DNA from: Sulfopaludibacter sp963815475
GTDB lineage: Bacteria > Acidobacteriota > Terriglobia > Bryobacterales > Bryobacteraceae
DNA: 64,000 bases
Direction: 5' to 3'
Assembly: GCA_963815475.1 (NCBI GenBank)
Contig: CAWFHD010000003.1
Location: 4,464,001-4,528,000 of the forward strand
In this document: one piece after another, positions 9,789 through 17,248 of the stretch
Numbering within the stretch: position 1 is the first letter of the stretch
How the letters are laid out: each line of letters opens with the position of its first letter
The notes under the pieces: model-generated
Told to the model about the DNA's origin: nothing
Database searches by the model: none
What the model saw: the letters and a program-made list of their open reading frames with translations, nothing else
Position numbers and translations under genes: made by a program

Positions 9789-10445
9789 GGGCGTGGCATA
9801 CACGCTGGCCTGACGACACTATCGCGACGAATAAAGCTTACGGCAGGTTATTCTTGTAGGGTGCTACGTCGCACGCGGCATTAACTTTTGCCCCGCGGTC
9901 CCGCGCCTTCATGTCTTCCCGCAGCCCGATAAAGCGGGAGTGCCGCAGGTGATCGGAAGCGGCGTCGCACTACACGCGTTCGTTGAATAGAACTACAAGA
10001 GTTTCGGATCACTCATCCCTTTCACCCGCTCACCGGTCGGGAGTTTGAAGCTCTTTGTCGTAAAGAACATGGAAGTGAACACAGGTTGTCTTTCCTCGAC
10101 AAGAAGGGCCGCAATCCGAGATTCCAGTGAGCTGAACGACCTCGGCCGGAAGACGAGTTCGCAACGTTGGCAGCCAGTAAGAGCTGCTTCCGCGCCGCAG
10201 ATCTGCTGGAACTCGCGCGCCTTGTCGAGGGGCCCCGGCAATGACGTGTAAGGCAAATCTCGTCCCTAGTAGTGTCAGATCAATTATGCCGATGCCTCCC
10301 TGGATGCCGGTGTAAACCCATTGCAGACGCGGGCCACACAGAGAGCTATTCGCGTAATAATAGTTTGAGCTCACAAACTATTGTTATCTGAGATGCCACG
10401 GTGTAAGCTCCTATATGTGCACCTTTTGCTACAGGGGAGTTCCCA
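9789..10445. other. Decayed region right of the IS, possibly ligase debris
   Basis: No intact gene. On the minus strand, frames at 9993-10256 and 10030-10374 contain peptide that looks once-coding (for example FFTTKSFKLPTGERVKGM). About 9880-9990 in another minus frame reads SDHLRHSRFIGLREDMKARD, which recalls the C-terminal part of ATP-dependent DNA ligases (LRHxxFxGLREDK). The pieces lie in order on one strand but need at least two frame changes and cross stops. I treat this as a tentative ligase-like pseudogene; the similarity is short and unverified. Confidence 0.25.
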
Positions 10446-11234
10446 ATGAATCAACGCATCGTTGGAATTACGTTTACCTTGACCCTTCTAGCGTCATCGG
10501 CGCTCGCCCAAACCGATCTCGTTACCAACGGCTCATTTGAAGCCGGTTTGACCGGCTGGAATTGGGAGCAATCTTCGCATGGCGGCGGTGTCGGTAGCTG
10601 CAACTATAACCCGGCCATGGCCCCCGGAGTGGAATCGAGCAGTGGCCTGCCAGGTTTCGCAGCGACTGATGGTACGCAGATCGTGCTCGGCAGGGTCACT
10701 TCCAGCAGCAACACTGCACTAATTGTCAATTGCGTGCTTTACCAGGACGTGCCGATCCCATTGGGGGCAACTACTGGTTCATATTCTTTGGACCTCGGCG
10801 TCAAAGGCGTGACGCAGACGGACTCAGCTGGAGTTTTCATCGGCATCTACCCCACCTACCAGGTGCCGAGTTTAGGCGATCAGGGGGTGGTGGGCGTGAA
10901 CGGTTTCGTGAATTATGTGGCCACCGGACCAGACGCTACCCTGGGCACGCACCGCTCGGGGACCTTCACCCTTGCATCGCGGGCTGGCACTACGGTGCGG
11001 TTTGCGATCATTCACACAGGCAGGTTTATCGTCTCTGGGGTCGTAGGAGTGGACAATGTACATTTCCTTGTCAACGTAGTTGCTCCGTCTCCCCAATCGG
11101 TGCCTGCGCTGTCGGGCTGGGGCATTGTGGCCCTGGCTTTCCTGCTGTTTTACATGGCATATATGGCTATGCGGCAGGGTGCGCCGTATGTCACTTCACA
11201 AAGACGGTCTCGACTCGAAGGAGTGCGCCCTTGA
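10446..11234 (+). CDS. Secreted protein with IPTL-CTERM-like sorting tail
   Basis: A 262-residue exported protein of unknown function. The signal peptide MNQRIVGITFTLTLLASSALA is followed by LVTNGSFEAGLTGWNW, the opening typical of DUF642/CBM-like beta-sandwich domains that bind carbohydrate. Near the end (residues about 217-245) come VPALSGWGIVALAFLLFYMA and a basic stretch, closely resembling IPTL-CTERM sorting signals (IPTLSxWG + membrane helix + Arg). These tails are recognised by an exosortase/archaeosortase-type enzyme; none is in the window. An unusual extra 25 residues follow the helix. RBS AGGGGAG lies 7 bases before the ATG. Anchoring is inferred from the tail. Confidence 0.75.
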   Translation: MNQRIVGITFTLTLLASSALAQTDLVTNGSFEAGLTGWNWEQSSHGGGVGSCNYNPAMAPGVESSSGLPGFAATDGTQIVLGRVTSSSNTALIVNCVLYQDVPIPLGATTGSYSLDLGVKGVTQTDSAGVFIGIYPTYQVPSLGDQGVVGVNGFVNYVATGPDATLGTHRSGTFTLASRAGTTVRFAIIHTGRFIVSGVVGVDNVHFLVNVVAPSPQSVPALSGWGIVALAFLLFYMAYMAMRQGAPYVTSQRRSRLEGVRP

Positions 11235-11466
11235 TCGCCGTGGGAACCCGCAGAAAGGAACAGCGTCTCAGTAGAAGCGCCGCAGTTCTGGAGGAGCTTG
11301 AAAGAACCACTGTGTCATCCGGCATCAGCGCAAAGGCCTTTACGATGGTAGGATACTTCGTGCTGGGTCCTTGTCGTTGCGGGAGCTTGCGCTGGATCTG
11401 CTGGCCCCGGCTGAGGCGGCGACGAGCGGGGCCACAAGTGCAACGGCGGCGAAGAACTTCTTCATG
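11191..11466 (-). pseudogene. Possible small secreted protein gene, frameshifted
   Basis: A minus-strand ATG at 11466 begins MKKFFAAVALVAPLVAASAG, a convincing signal peptide, but the frame stops at 11340 after 41 residues. The neighbouring frame continues with KYPTIVKAFALMPDDTVVLS and ends at 11191, inside the 3' end of the plus-strand secreted protein gene. Together they may be one short exported protein broken by a shift around 11400. It matches no family I recognise and may be fortuitous. Confidence 0.25.
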
Positions 11467-11515
11467 GCTAATGGGATGGCAGCACCCCCGCGGGTGCGCG
11501 ACGTAGAAGTGGAAG

Positions 11516-12931
11516 TTAAGCGGCACGGCGGGCCTCCCAGTAGTTCTCGAATCTGCCGTTGAGTTGGCAACAGCGGAGAGCGAGGATGGCGTTGGCGCCT
11601 CGACCAGTCCAGAACATGCCAGAGCGTTTCAGCCGTGAGCCGATTACCGCTTTGCAGCCCGCCTCGATGACACCGGAGCCGACGAACAGGTGCTGTCTCC
11701 GAAACTTCGGATAGCGCATTCGTTCCGCATTCCTTTCGAAGTAGTCTGCCTCGGTACGTATCTTGTCGGCCACTTCGGGATTGGTGGAATGGATGGAACG
11801 AAGCGCAGTCACCAGCTTTTCGATTTTCCCTTTGTCGAGGAGGCGCTTTTGATGGACCTTGATCCAAGCTTTCTGTCCGGCTTCGTCGTTGGGACATAGT
11901 TTGCGAACCAACTCCCACAGGTGCTGGCGCGCATGGTAGAGGTCGACAATCAGCACCGCACCGGGGAAATAGGGATCGGCAAGATTCCAGATCCATTCGG
12001 CTCCGTCGCCGATGACAACCTTTTTGGCCGCGCGATTCCATCCGCGGGTCCAGGATTCCAGATAGAGACGCTTGCCAAATTCTTCGGCGGTTTCAATGGC
12101 GCCGGTGTAGGTGGTGGAATCCGGATCGCGGATCGGATATCCTTCCTCGTCCCATGTGGTTTGAGTAAAGACACATCCCAACTTGGCTTCCCGTGTGTGG
12201 GCCGGTTGGCCGGCGATCTTGCCGCGCCGTCCGACGGTTTCTTTTTTTACTACCGGTATACCCGTCCCGTCCATTTGGACATAGAGGATGGGGACTGGCT
12301 TGGCGATGACTATCGGTAAATCCAACTGGATAGCTTGTTGGATTTGCTGTTGTTCGCCGCGGGCGATATCGCTGCCGACCGCCTCAGCGGCGCGCTCAAC
12401 CGCTTTGGCGGTGAATTCCAGATCGGCCAGCAGTTTCATCTGCTGACGCCCGTGATCGAACGGGACTTCTTGGCCTACCAAGGCCTGCATGCGCCGCACT
12501 CCGGGAGAAGACTCTGTATCCTCAATGTCCAGTTCCACATCTGCCGGAAGCTGGCCGGTGTGGCAGCGATCACACCAATAGTATGGCCGTGAGATGTGTG
12601 CCAAACCTACGGCGGTAAGGATCGGCTTGGAGCGCAACTCCTGGTAGCGGGCTCGCCTACCGCATCCGCAATCCACCGTGCGCAGGTCGGCCGCTGGAAC
12701 GCGAAACTGCAGCAGTGCAGTCAGGGCGGCGGCTCCAGCCCGGTGCATGGCCGAGCGTACCGCCAGTTCGACCGCTTCCAAATCGAGTCGTCCGGTTTTG
12801 CGGCGGCCGGCGAAGATCGCACGCACCAGTTGCGCTACTTCGCGCGTGATTTCTTGGTGGATCGCTTCGGCCGTTTTTTTTCTCAGGGGAGAGCGTGTCC
12901 TCCACTGGGCGTGCCTGACAGATTTGCGCAT
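11516..12931 (-). CDS. ISKra4-family transposase
   Basis: A 471-residue frame containing a full ISKra4 catalytic domain: a cysteine cluster near residues 100-140 (CGCGRRARY, WCDRCHTG), YVQMDGTGIPVV (first catalytic Asp), VVIGDGAEWIWNLADPYFPG, VLIVDLYHARQHLW and, near the end, GSGVIEAGCKAVIGSRLKRS with the catalytic Glu. The nominal ATG at 12931 lies inside the upstream frame and has no clear RBS. Translation more likely enters from that frame at the A8 run (complement 12874-12881), which would give one DUF6788-transposase product. The catalytic domain looks undamaged. Confidence 0.9.
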   Translation of the reverse strand: MRKSVRHAQWRTRSPLRKKTAEAIHQEITREVAQLVRAIFAGRRKTGRLDLEAVELAVRSAMHRAGAAALTALLQFRVPAADLRTVDCGCGRRARYQELRSKPILTAVGLAHISRPYYWCDRCHTGQLPADVELDIEDTESSPGVRRMQALVGQEVPFDHGRQQMKLLADLEFTAKAVERAAEAVGSDIARGEQQQIQQAIQLDLPIVIAKPVPILYVQMDGTGIPVVKKETVGRRGKIAGQPAHTREAKLGCVFTQTTWDEEGYPIRDPDSTTYTGAIETAEEFGKRLYLESWTRGWNRAAKKVVIGDGAEWIWNLADPYFPGAVLIVDLYHARQHLWELVRKLCPNDEAGQKAWIKVHQKRLLDKGKIEKLVTALRSIHSTNPEVADKIRTEADYFERNAERMRYPKFRRQHLFVGSGVIEAGCKAVIGSRLKRSGMFWTGRGANAILALRCCQLNGRFENYWEARRAA

Positions 12932-13358
12932 TCACCTCGATCAAGGTACGGCTCAACTCTCGGTAGTGGCGAAACTCGGGTACTTCCCGCTGGGCCTTGC
13001 GTTGAGCCGCCGGTGTAGCGAAGCTCTCGGTGAAAGTCTTGCCTCCGACCTTGTAGGTGAGCCGGAGGTTGGGGCCATGGCCGGCTTCGCCTGGCTTATG
13101 GCAATGGCAGTTGGGGTTTCCGCACCGTCCTTGCGTCGCGGTAATTGAGCCGGGGCGGAAATCGCCCAAGTGCGAGATCCGTGCGGAAATCGAACGGCGA
13201 GGATTACCCAACGTTAGCGGCCCCGGTGGCGCCAGCAGCTTCCACCCTCCCCTTTCCAGGACGCGCTCCAGACCGCCGGAGCCGGAAGTACGCGCCCGCT
13301 TTTGCCACGGCGTAGCGAATCCTCGACGGCGAGGACTAAGCTTTGCCTCGCGCGGCAC
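12657..13358 (-). CDS. DUF6788-like N-terminal frame of the ISKra4 element
   Basis: This upstream frame encodes a small Cys-containing DNA-binding-like domain often found at the start of such transposase operons: GSITATQGRCGNPNCHCHKP, then GHGPNLRLTYKVGGKTFTES and a helical segment ending LIEVNAQICQARPVED. After about residue 159 it reaches an A8 tract. Beyond that the residues (SDPPRNHARS...) are out-of-frame transposase and not meaningful. A one-base loss by slippage at the tract places the ribosome in the transposase frame. The true start is uncertain; the first 45 residues look non-coding. The tract may be a recoding site or simply a broken gene. Confidence 0.6.
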   Translation of the reverse strand: MPREAKLSPRRRGFATPWQKRARTSGSGGLERVLERGGWKLLAPPGPLTLGNPRRSISARISHLGDFRPGSITATQGRCGNPNCHCHKPGEAGHGPNLRLTYKVGGKTFTESFATPAAQRKAQREVPEFRHYRELSRTLIEVNAQICQARPVEDTLSPEKKNGRSDPPRNHARSSATGACDLRRPPQNRTTRFGSGRTGGTLGHAPGWSRRPDCTAAVSRSSGRPAHGGLRMR

Positions 13359-13371
13359 CCGCAGTTATAAT
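13343..13371 (+). promoter_or_regulatory. Promoter at the IS junction for the epimerase gene
   Basis: TTGCCT at 13343-13348 and TATAAT at 13366-13371 are separated by 17 bases, a good sigma-70 pattern, and the expected start lies about 9 bases before the ATG at 13387. The -35 box falls within the presumed right end of the ISKra4 element and the -10 box just outside it, so the element may have supplied half the promoter. Confidence 0.5.
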
Positions 13372-13386
13372 CGGAGTTCTCTGACC

Positions 13387-14451
13387 ATGCCTACTCTTTT
13401 GGTTACCGGTGCCTGTGGATTGATCGGCTCAGAAGTCTGCATGTTTTTCGCACGCCATGGCTTTCGCGTTGCCGGGGTCGATAGCAATCATCGAGCCGTG
13501 TTTTTCGGCCCGGAAGGCGATACCAGTTGGGTGCTCGAAAGGTTGCGCCGGGAGATTCCGGATTACCAGCACTCCGCGCTTGATATCCGAGACCGGGAGA
13601 ACATCCTGGGCTTGGTGGATCAACTCCGCCCCGAGTTGATCATTCACACTGCTGCTCAACCGTCCCACGACCGCGCCGCGGCGATTCCATTCCTCGACTT
13701 CGAGGTGAACGCTTTGGGCACGTTGCACATGCTCGAGGCGGCGCGACGCTATTGTCCGGAATCGCCGTTCATTCACATGTCTACCAACAAGGTGTACGGC
13801 GACCGCCCCAACGGCATCGCGTTGAAGGAACTTGCGACCCGCTGGGATTACTCCGATCCGTCCTACGAAAATGGCATCCCAGAAGATTTCCCGATTGACC
13901 AGAGCAAGCACTCGATATTCGGCGCATCGAAAGTAGCTGGAGATGTGATGGTGCAGGAATACGGCCGGTATTTCAATATGCCAACCTGCTGTCTGCGTGG
14001 CGGCTGTCTGACCGGGCCCAATCACTCTGGGGTTGAATTGCACGGATTTCTCAGCTATCTGATCAAATGCAATATCGAGGGGCGCGAATACAAGGTCTAC
14101 GGTTACCAAGGCAAGCAGGTGCGCGACAACATTCACTCCGAAGACGTTGCGCGCTTCATGCTTGAATACTGGAAAGCGCCGCGTCCGGCAGAGGTTTACA
14201 ACCTCGGTGGAGGCAAGCAAAATGCCTGCTCGATCCTGGAGGCGTTCCATATGGCCGAAGCGGTGACCGGCAATCTCATGAAGTGGCGGTATTCGGACGA
14301 AAACCGCATTGGCGATCACATCTGCTACTACAGTGATTTGCGCAAAATGAAGGCGCACTATCCGGGTTGGGATATCACTAAGCCACTCGATTCGATTTTC
14401 GAGGAAATCGCGACAAGTTGGAAGGACAGATTGGTCCACAAGGTCATTTGA
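13387..14451 (+). CDS. NAD-dependent epimerase, CDP-paratose 2-epimerase-like
   Basis: A 354-residue extended SDR that acts on nucleotide sugars in O-antigen or capsule synthesis; the closest family is CDP-paratose/tyvelose 2-epimerase. The NAD-binding motif GACGLIGSE is at residue about 8, followed by HTAAQPSHDRAA, MSTNKVYGDRPN and HSIFGASKVAGDVMVQEYGR. The tyrosine of the usual YxxxK is here in the context IFGASK, a form I recall for this subgroup. ATG 13387 is chosen because the Rossmann motif follows at once; the open frame extends upstream into the IS only by chance. The next, broken epimerase overlaps its stop by four bases (TTGA), showing the two were one operon. Confidence 0.85.
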   Translation: MPTLLVTGACGLIGSEVCMFFARHGFRVAGVDSNHRAVFFGPEGDTSWVLERLRREIPDYQHSALDIRDRENILGLVDQLRPELIIHTAAQPSHDRAAAIPFLDFEVNALGTLHMLEAARRYCPESPFIHMSTNKVYGDRPNGIALKELATRWDYSDPSYENGIPEDFPIDQSKHSIFGASKVAGDVMVQEYGRYFNMPTCCLRGGCLTGPNHSGVELHGFLSYLIKCNIEGREYKVYGYQGKQVRDNIHSEDVARFMLEYWKAPRPAEVYNLGGGKQNACSILEAFHMAEAVTGNLMKWRYSDENRIGDHICYYSDLRKMKAHYPGWDITKPLDSIFEEIATSWKDRLVHKVI

Positions 14452-15000
14452 CGCGCATCCTCATCACCGGTGCGTGTGGTTTTGTAGAGGAGCGCGGTCG
14501 CGGAATTGCTTTTGCGGCGTATTGAGGGTCTCTCCGTGTACGGCATCGAAACCCGCAGCGCTGGGTTCAGAATGCCTCTGGGCTCTGCTGCGGAGACTGG
14601 GGTTTTCTTTCTCCATGACGACATTCGCGCGGCCAGCGATTTCGAGAATCTTCCCGGCGGTGGACTCAGTAGTCGTTTCCGCCGCTAATGCTAACGCGCT
14701 CGCCGGTGCGTAGTGGCAGCCCATCAACTCTTCGCACACAACCTTGCGGGGCTAATGTCCTCGAACATTAGGGGTCACAAGGGAGGCGTCCTTCTTGTTC
14801 AGCACCAATCGAGTCTATTCCATCACATCGCGAGAGACCGTACTCCCATGGAAGGCCACGACGATTCGTGGCCAGATCGATTCTTCCGGGGGCTTCTGTC
14901 CAACGGCTGTTCGAAGTGACAACCAGCCTCTATTTGACTGGATCACCTGTCACGAGCGCCATCGATGTTTGATGCCTACCTTGCCACCCTGAATGACCAC
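14448..15000 (+). pseudogene. Second NAD-dependent epimerase, extensively frameshifted
   Basis: Starting at a TTG that overlaps the previous stop (TTGA), the sequence reads TRILITGACGFV (Rossmann motif), then after an indel at about 14485 SAVAELLLRRIEGLSVYGIE. Further pieces in changing frames are FFLHDDIRAASDFENLP, PAVDSVVVSAANANALAG, HQLFAHNLAGLM and STNRVYSITS, all in the order expected for an extended SDR (NAD loop, DIR, AAxxS, N-ALGT-like helix, S-NRVY). At least four frame changes are needed. The C-terminal half is gone or unrecognisable. It was translationally coupled to the intact epimerase, so two sugar-modifying enzymes once worked together here. Confidence 0.75.
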
Positions 15001-15700
15001 GGAGCTGATTTGGTAGCGGTGGCGATCAGCTCTCGCCCGTCACAATCTGATCCTCCACATGTTGTCGACGTGGATTTGGATGGTTCTTTTCGTGGAGCCG
15101 GAGGTGGCCAGGTGAAGCAGAGAGGGCATGAAGTATGCAACGAGTCTTCGCCCTGGCGGGAGGTCTTTCTCTTCGCCCATCCAGCGCTCCGCCCACTCCG
15201 AAAGGTCGCGGCAATCGTGACAGTAGGGCACTAGCGCAGCCGGCGTCAATGGGAGAGAATCGGGACTGGTCTTCATCTTCCTATCGATCTGCAGACAGTC
15301 TGCGCCTTCCCAGCATTCGGAACCAGTGCCACCCAATTCCGGGATTTGTCTACGGGCAAGCGAGCTTCGCGGGGGAAGGGCAGGCCGTCCTCATTCCGAT
15401 CCGGTGCGGAAAGATTCGCTGCCATTTGCTCGGGCTGTCACCAACCCGCGTCCGGCTACGACCAGTCTCGAACACGGCGGCGGTTTGAGTTCATCAGCTT
15501 CTGGGTTATCCGGTCTTCCTGGTCTATTGCCGGTGGGCGATGGCGGCCGGCGGCGATGTTGAATGGGAAAGCACACCGAAAAGCCCAGGGAGATTGGTGA
15601 CGACTCACTTCCAAAGAAGTTGAACCAGGTCAGCCCGACTGCCCAAACGTGGAAAACCCAATAAGAACGGGGTGTCTTACAGATTCTTCATTGGGAGCCC
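15001..15700 (-). pseudogene. Debris including a remnant of a conserved hypothetical protein
   Basis: The minus-strand frame 15040-15336 contains DCRDLSEWAERWMGEEKDLP, PGRRLVAYFMPSLLHLA and KRTIQIHVDNMW. This reads like the end of a conserved bacterial protein that I recall with LSRKTIQKHVDNLW-type sequence and unknown function. No start, stop or RBS context supports expression, and the rest of the stretch to 15700 has only short, unconvincing frames. I annotate it as decayed. Confidence 0.35.
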
Positions 15701-15701
15701 A

Positions 15702-15869
15702 TTATTTTTCCGGTTCCTTTTTCCGACCCCTGCCGCCGGCTTTGCCAGCCTTCCGCGCAATCTCGCTGCGCTCTTCCGGCGTCAGGTTCTTTGAGCGCTT
15801 CTTCCCGCCCTGCTTCCCGAACGCTCGAAAGATGTCCTTAACTTCGGCCGGAATTTTCTTGCTAGCCAT
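15702..15869 (-). CDS. Small KGG-like basic protein
   Basis: A 55-residue protein rich in Lys, Arg and Gly. It starts MASKKIPAEVKDIFRAFGKQ and continues with GGKKRSKNLTPEERSEIARK, then AGKAGGRGRKK. The GG(K/R)xR...LTPEERxxIAxxAxxAxG pattern resembles small KGG/Con-10-like proteins common in soil bacteria and often linked to mobile or stress loci; the function is unknown. The ATG at 15869 is chosen because the conserved part begins right after it, although a longer open frame exists upstream through the divergent gene. It is transcribed away from the zinc protein gene out of a shared 93-bp region. Confidence 0.75.
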   Translation of the reverse strand: MASKKIPAEVKDIFRAFGKQGGKKRSKNLTPEERSEIARKAGKAGGRGRKKEPEK

Positions 15870-15962
15870 TCGCAGATAGCTTAGCCCCCTTTGCTTTTTT
15901 AAGTCAACTTGCTCCACCGATTTCACTTGACAATAGCTTAGGGGGTAAGCTATTATTTTTAT
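15870..15962. promoter_or_regulatory. Divergent promoter region with palindromic operator
   Basis: For the plus-strand gene, TTGACA (15927-15932) and TATTAT (15951-15956) are 18 bases apart. Six bases separate the -10 box from the ATG at 15963, so transcription would begin at or next to the start codon (leaderless). The spacer holds a perfect palindrome with arms AATAGCTTA (15932-15940) and TAAGCTATT (15946-15954) around GGGGG. For the minus-strand gene, TTGACT (complement 15902-15907) and TAAGCT (complement 15878-15883) are 18 apart, with AGGGGGCTAAGCTAT just before its ATG. The near-identical half-sites suggest one repressor controls both genes; no regulator is encoded next to them. Confidence 0.6.
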
Positions 15963-16538
15963 ATGAAACACACCGCTTCCGTCGCCTGTCTCACCTGCGA
16001 AACGATCCACCAAAATGCTCCGGTCGAGTACGATGCGCGCCGAGGGTACGCGGTCCTCGAACTCAGGCCTTGCGCAAACCAAACCTGCGGCAAGCTGCTG
16101 TGCGGCGCGTGCGATCAGTTCCACTGCGACGCCTGCGGCGAAACGTTCTGCCTGGAGCACCTCGTCTCGGTACCGGATGGGACCGACCGACCGCTCCACC
16201 TGTGCACGGAGTGCGATGCAGAATCGAAGCCCCTGTGCCCAGCCTGCGCCAAGCACGCTGACATGCGGCCTATGGAGAACTCGACCGAGAGGTGGTACGA
16301 GTGCGCCTGCTGTCATGCCCGAATGGATGAAGCCGAAATCGACGCCGCACAGCCCTCGGACCCCGCACCAACCTGCATGGAATGCTACGAGCTGATGATG
16401 AATGCCGCCAATGTCGGTGAAATGATCAAGCTGATCAAGGCACACCGGATTGCCGGATGTCCGCACTGTGCCCCCAAGTTGCCTGACCCTCTCCCCGCAC
16501 AATCCGCCACTCTGCCTGCAATTGCAACGGCCGCGTGA
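15963..16538 (+). CDS. Cys-rich multi-zinc-knuckle protein, unknown function
   Basis: A 191-residue protein with many CxxC pairs: CLTCETIH (residue about 10), CANQTCGKLLCGACDQFHC, CDACGETFCLEH, CTECD, CPACAKHADM, CACCHARM, CMECYEL and CPHC at the end. Paired cysteines with interspersed histidines indicate several structural zinc sites, as in RING/B-box-like or zinc-ribbon proteins. No enzymatic motif is visible and I do not recognise the family. It is probably the first gene of a short operon with the 180-residue protein (75 bases downstream) and the HNH protein. There is no RBS; the ATG is at the predicted transcription start, so leaderless translation is likely. Confidence 0.75.
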   Translation: MKHTASVACLTCETIHQNAPVEYDARRGYAVLELRPCANQTCGKLLCGACDQFHCDACGETFCLEHLVSVPDGTDRPLHLCTECDAESKPLCPACAKHADMRPMENSTERWYECACCHARMDEAEIDAAQPSDPAPTCMECYELMMNAANVGEMIKLIKAHRIAGCPHCAPKLPDPLPAQSATLPAIATAA

Positions 16539-16612
16539 TCGTTCCTCCCTGATGAGTGCGCGAGTGATCCTCGCGTCGAAACCGGTGCCGGGCCGGTCGG
16601 AGGTAATCCACA

Positions 16613-17155
16613 ATGGCAACAGCCGCAAATCGTCCCCAACGACAGATCATCGAATTCCCGCCCAACGTACCGGTGGAAGTTTCACTCAAGTACGCCCAGG
16701 GTCGACTGCTCTCCACCCAATACGGCGAGCGCATGATGTTTTCTTTAACCGATGGCCGCGTGATGTTTCTCCATCCTCAGACGGCGGGCAAGATCGAAGC
16801 CGCGGGCATCAACGTGAACGAACGCTTTCAAATCACAAGGTTATCCAACGGCGACGCTCCAATGACTTGGGCGGTCACGCGAATTCCCGGGGAACAGCCC
16901 AACGGAACGCTGGTCGTTCCGATTGGCGCCGCCGCGCCAGACGGCAGTGCACCAGCGCCGAAACCACCTGCGTCGGCTACCGCTGCTGAACGCCGGCACG
17001 TCGCTCCGCTAGTGGAGGAAGGCAAAGCCTTGGTGGACGCATACGCGGAAGTGCTGGGGTACGCCCTCAACACATACGAAGGCCGGATCAAACCTGACGA
17101 GGTAAAATCGCTTTTCGTCACCAGCTACATTCAACGTGGCAAGAGCGCCGCATAA
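16613..17155 (+). CDS. Conserved accessory protein, possible nucleic-acid-binding fold
   Basis: A 180-residue protein of unknown function. Residues 11-80 (RQIIEFPPNVPVEVSLKYAQ, GERMMFSLTDGRVMFLHP, ERFQITR) read like a small beta-barrel resembling phage or plasmid single-strand-binding-type domains. A proline/alanine-rich linker spans residues about 98-125. The C-terminus (LVEEGKALVDAYAEVLGYAL to FVTSYIQRGK) is helical. I have no firm family match. Its position between a zinc-knuckle protein and an HNH nuclease suggests a mobile-element or phage-derived cassette. ATG at 16613; no strong RBS. Confidence 0.7.
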   Translation: MATAANRPQRQIIEFPPNVPVEVSLKYAQGRLLSTQYGERMMFSLTDGRVMFLHPQTAGKIEAAGINVNERFQITRLSNGDAPMTWAVTRIPGEQPNGTLVVPIGAAAPDGSAPAPKPPASATAAERRHVAPLVEEGKALVDAYAEVLGYALNTYEGRIKPDEVKSLFVTSYIQRGKSAA

Positions 17156-17248
17156 TCACCGCCGCTGTCCAGTTCCTCGCAACGCTACTTCACACAACCT
17201 GCAGGTACACAGGGAGGCCAATCCAAACGGCCTCCCCTATACCCGCTT

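Larger units (their letters stand above)
11490..13362 (-). mobile_element. ISKra4-family insertion sequence (ends approximate)
   Basis: A 1.9-kb element carrying an ISKra4 transposase and an upstream DUF6788-like frame. Candidate imperfect ends are GCGGGTGCGCGA at 11490-11501 and the complement of 13348-13362 (GCGGGTGCCGCGCGA). They share the outer eight bases and an inner GCGA, but I found no target duplication, so the exact limits are uncertain. The right end abuts the promoter of the epimerase gene at 13387. Confidence 0.65.

Noticed and set aside
13429..14439. 336-codon minus-strand frame opposite the epimerase
   Set aside because: Complete antisense shadow of a gene with all catalytic motifs on the plus strand.
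16435..16734. Extension of the small KGG-like gene upstream to 16628 through the zinc protein gene
   Set aside because: The long minus frame (15702-16628) is antisense to the Cys-rich gene. The conserved protein starts at 15869, where a promoter is in place.
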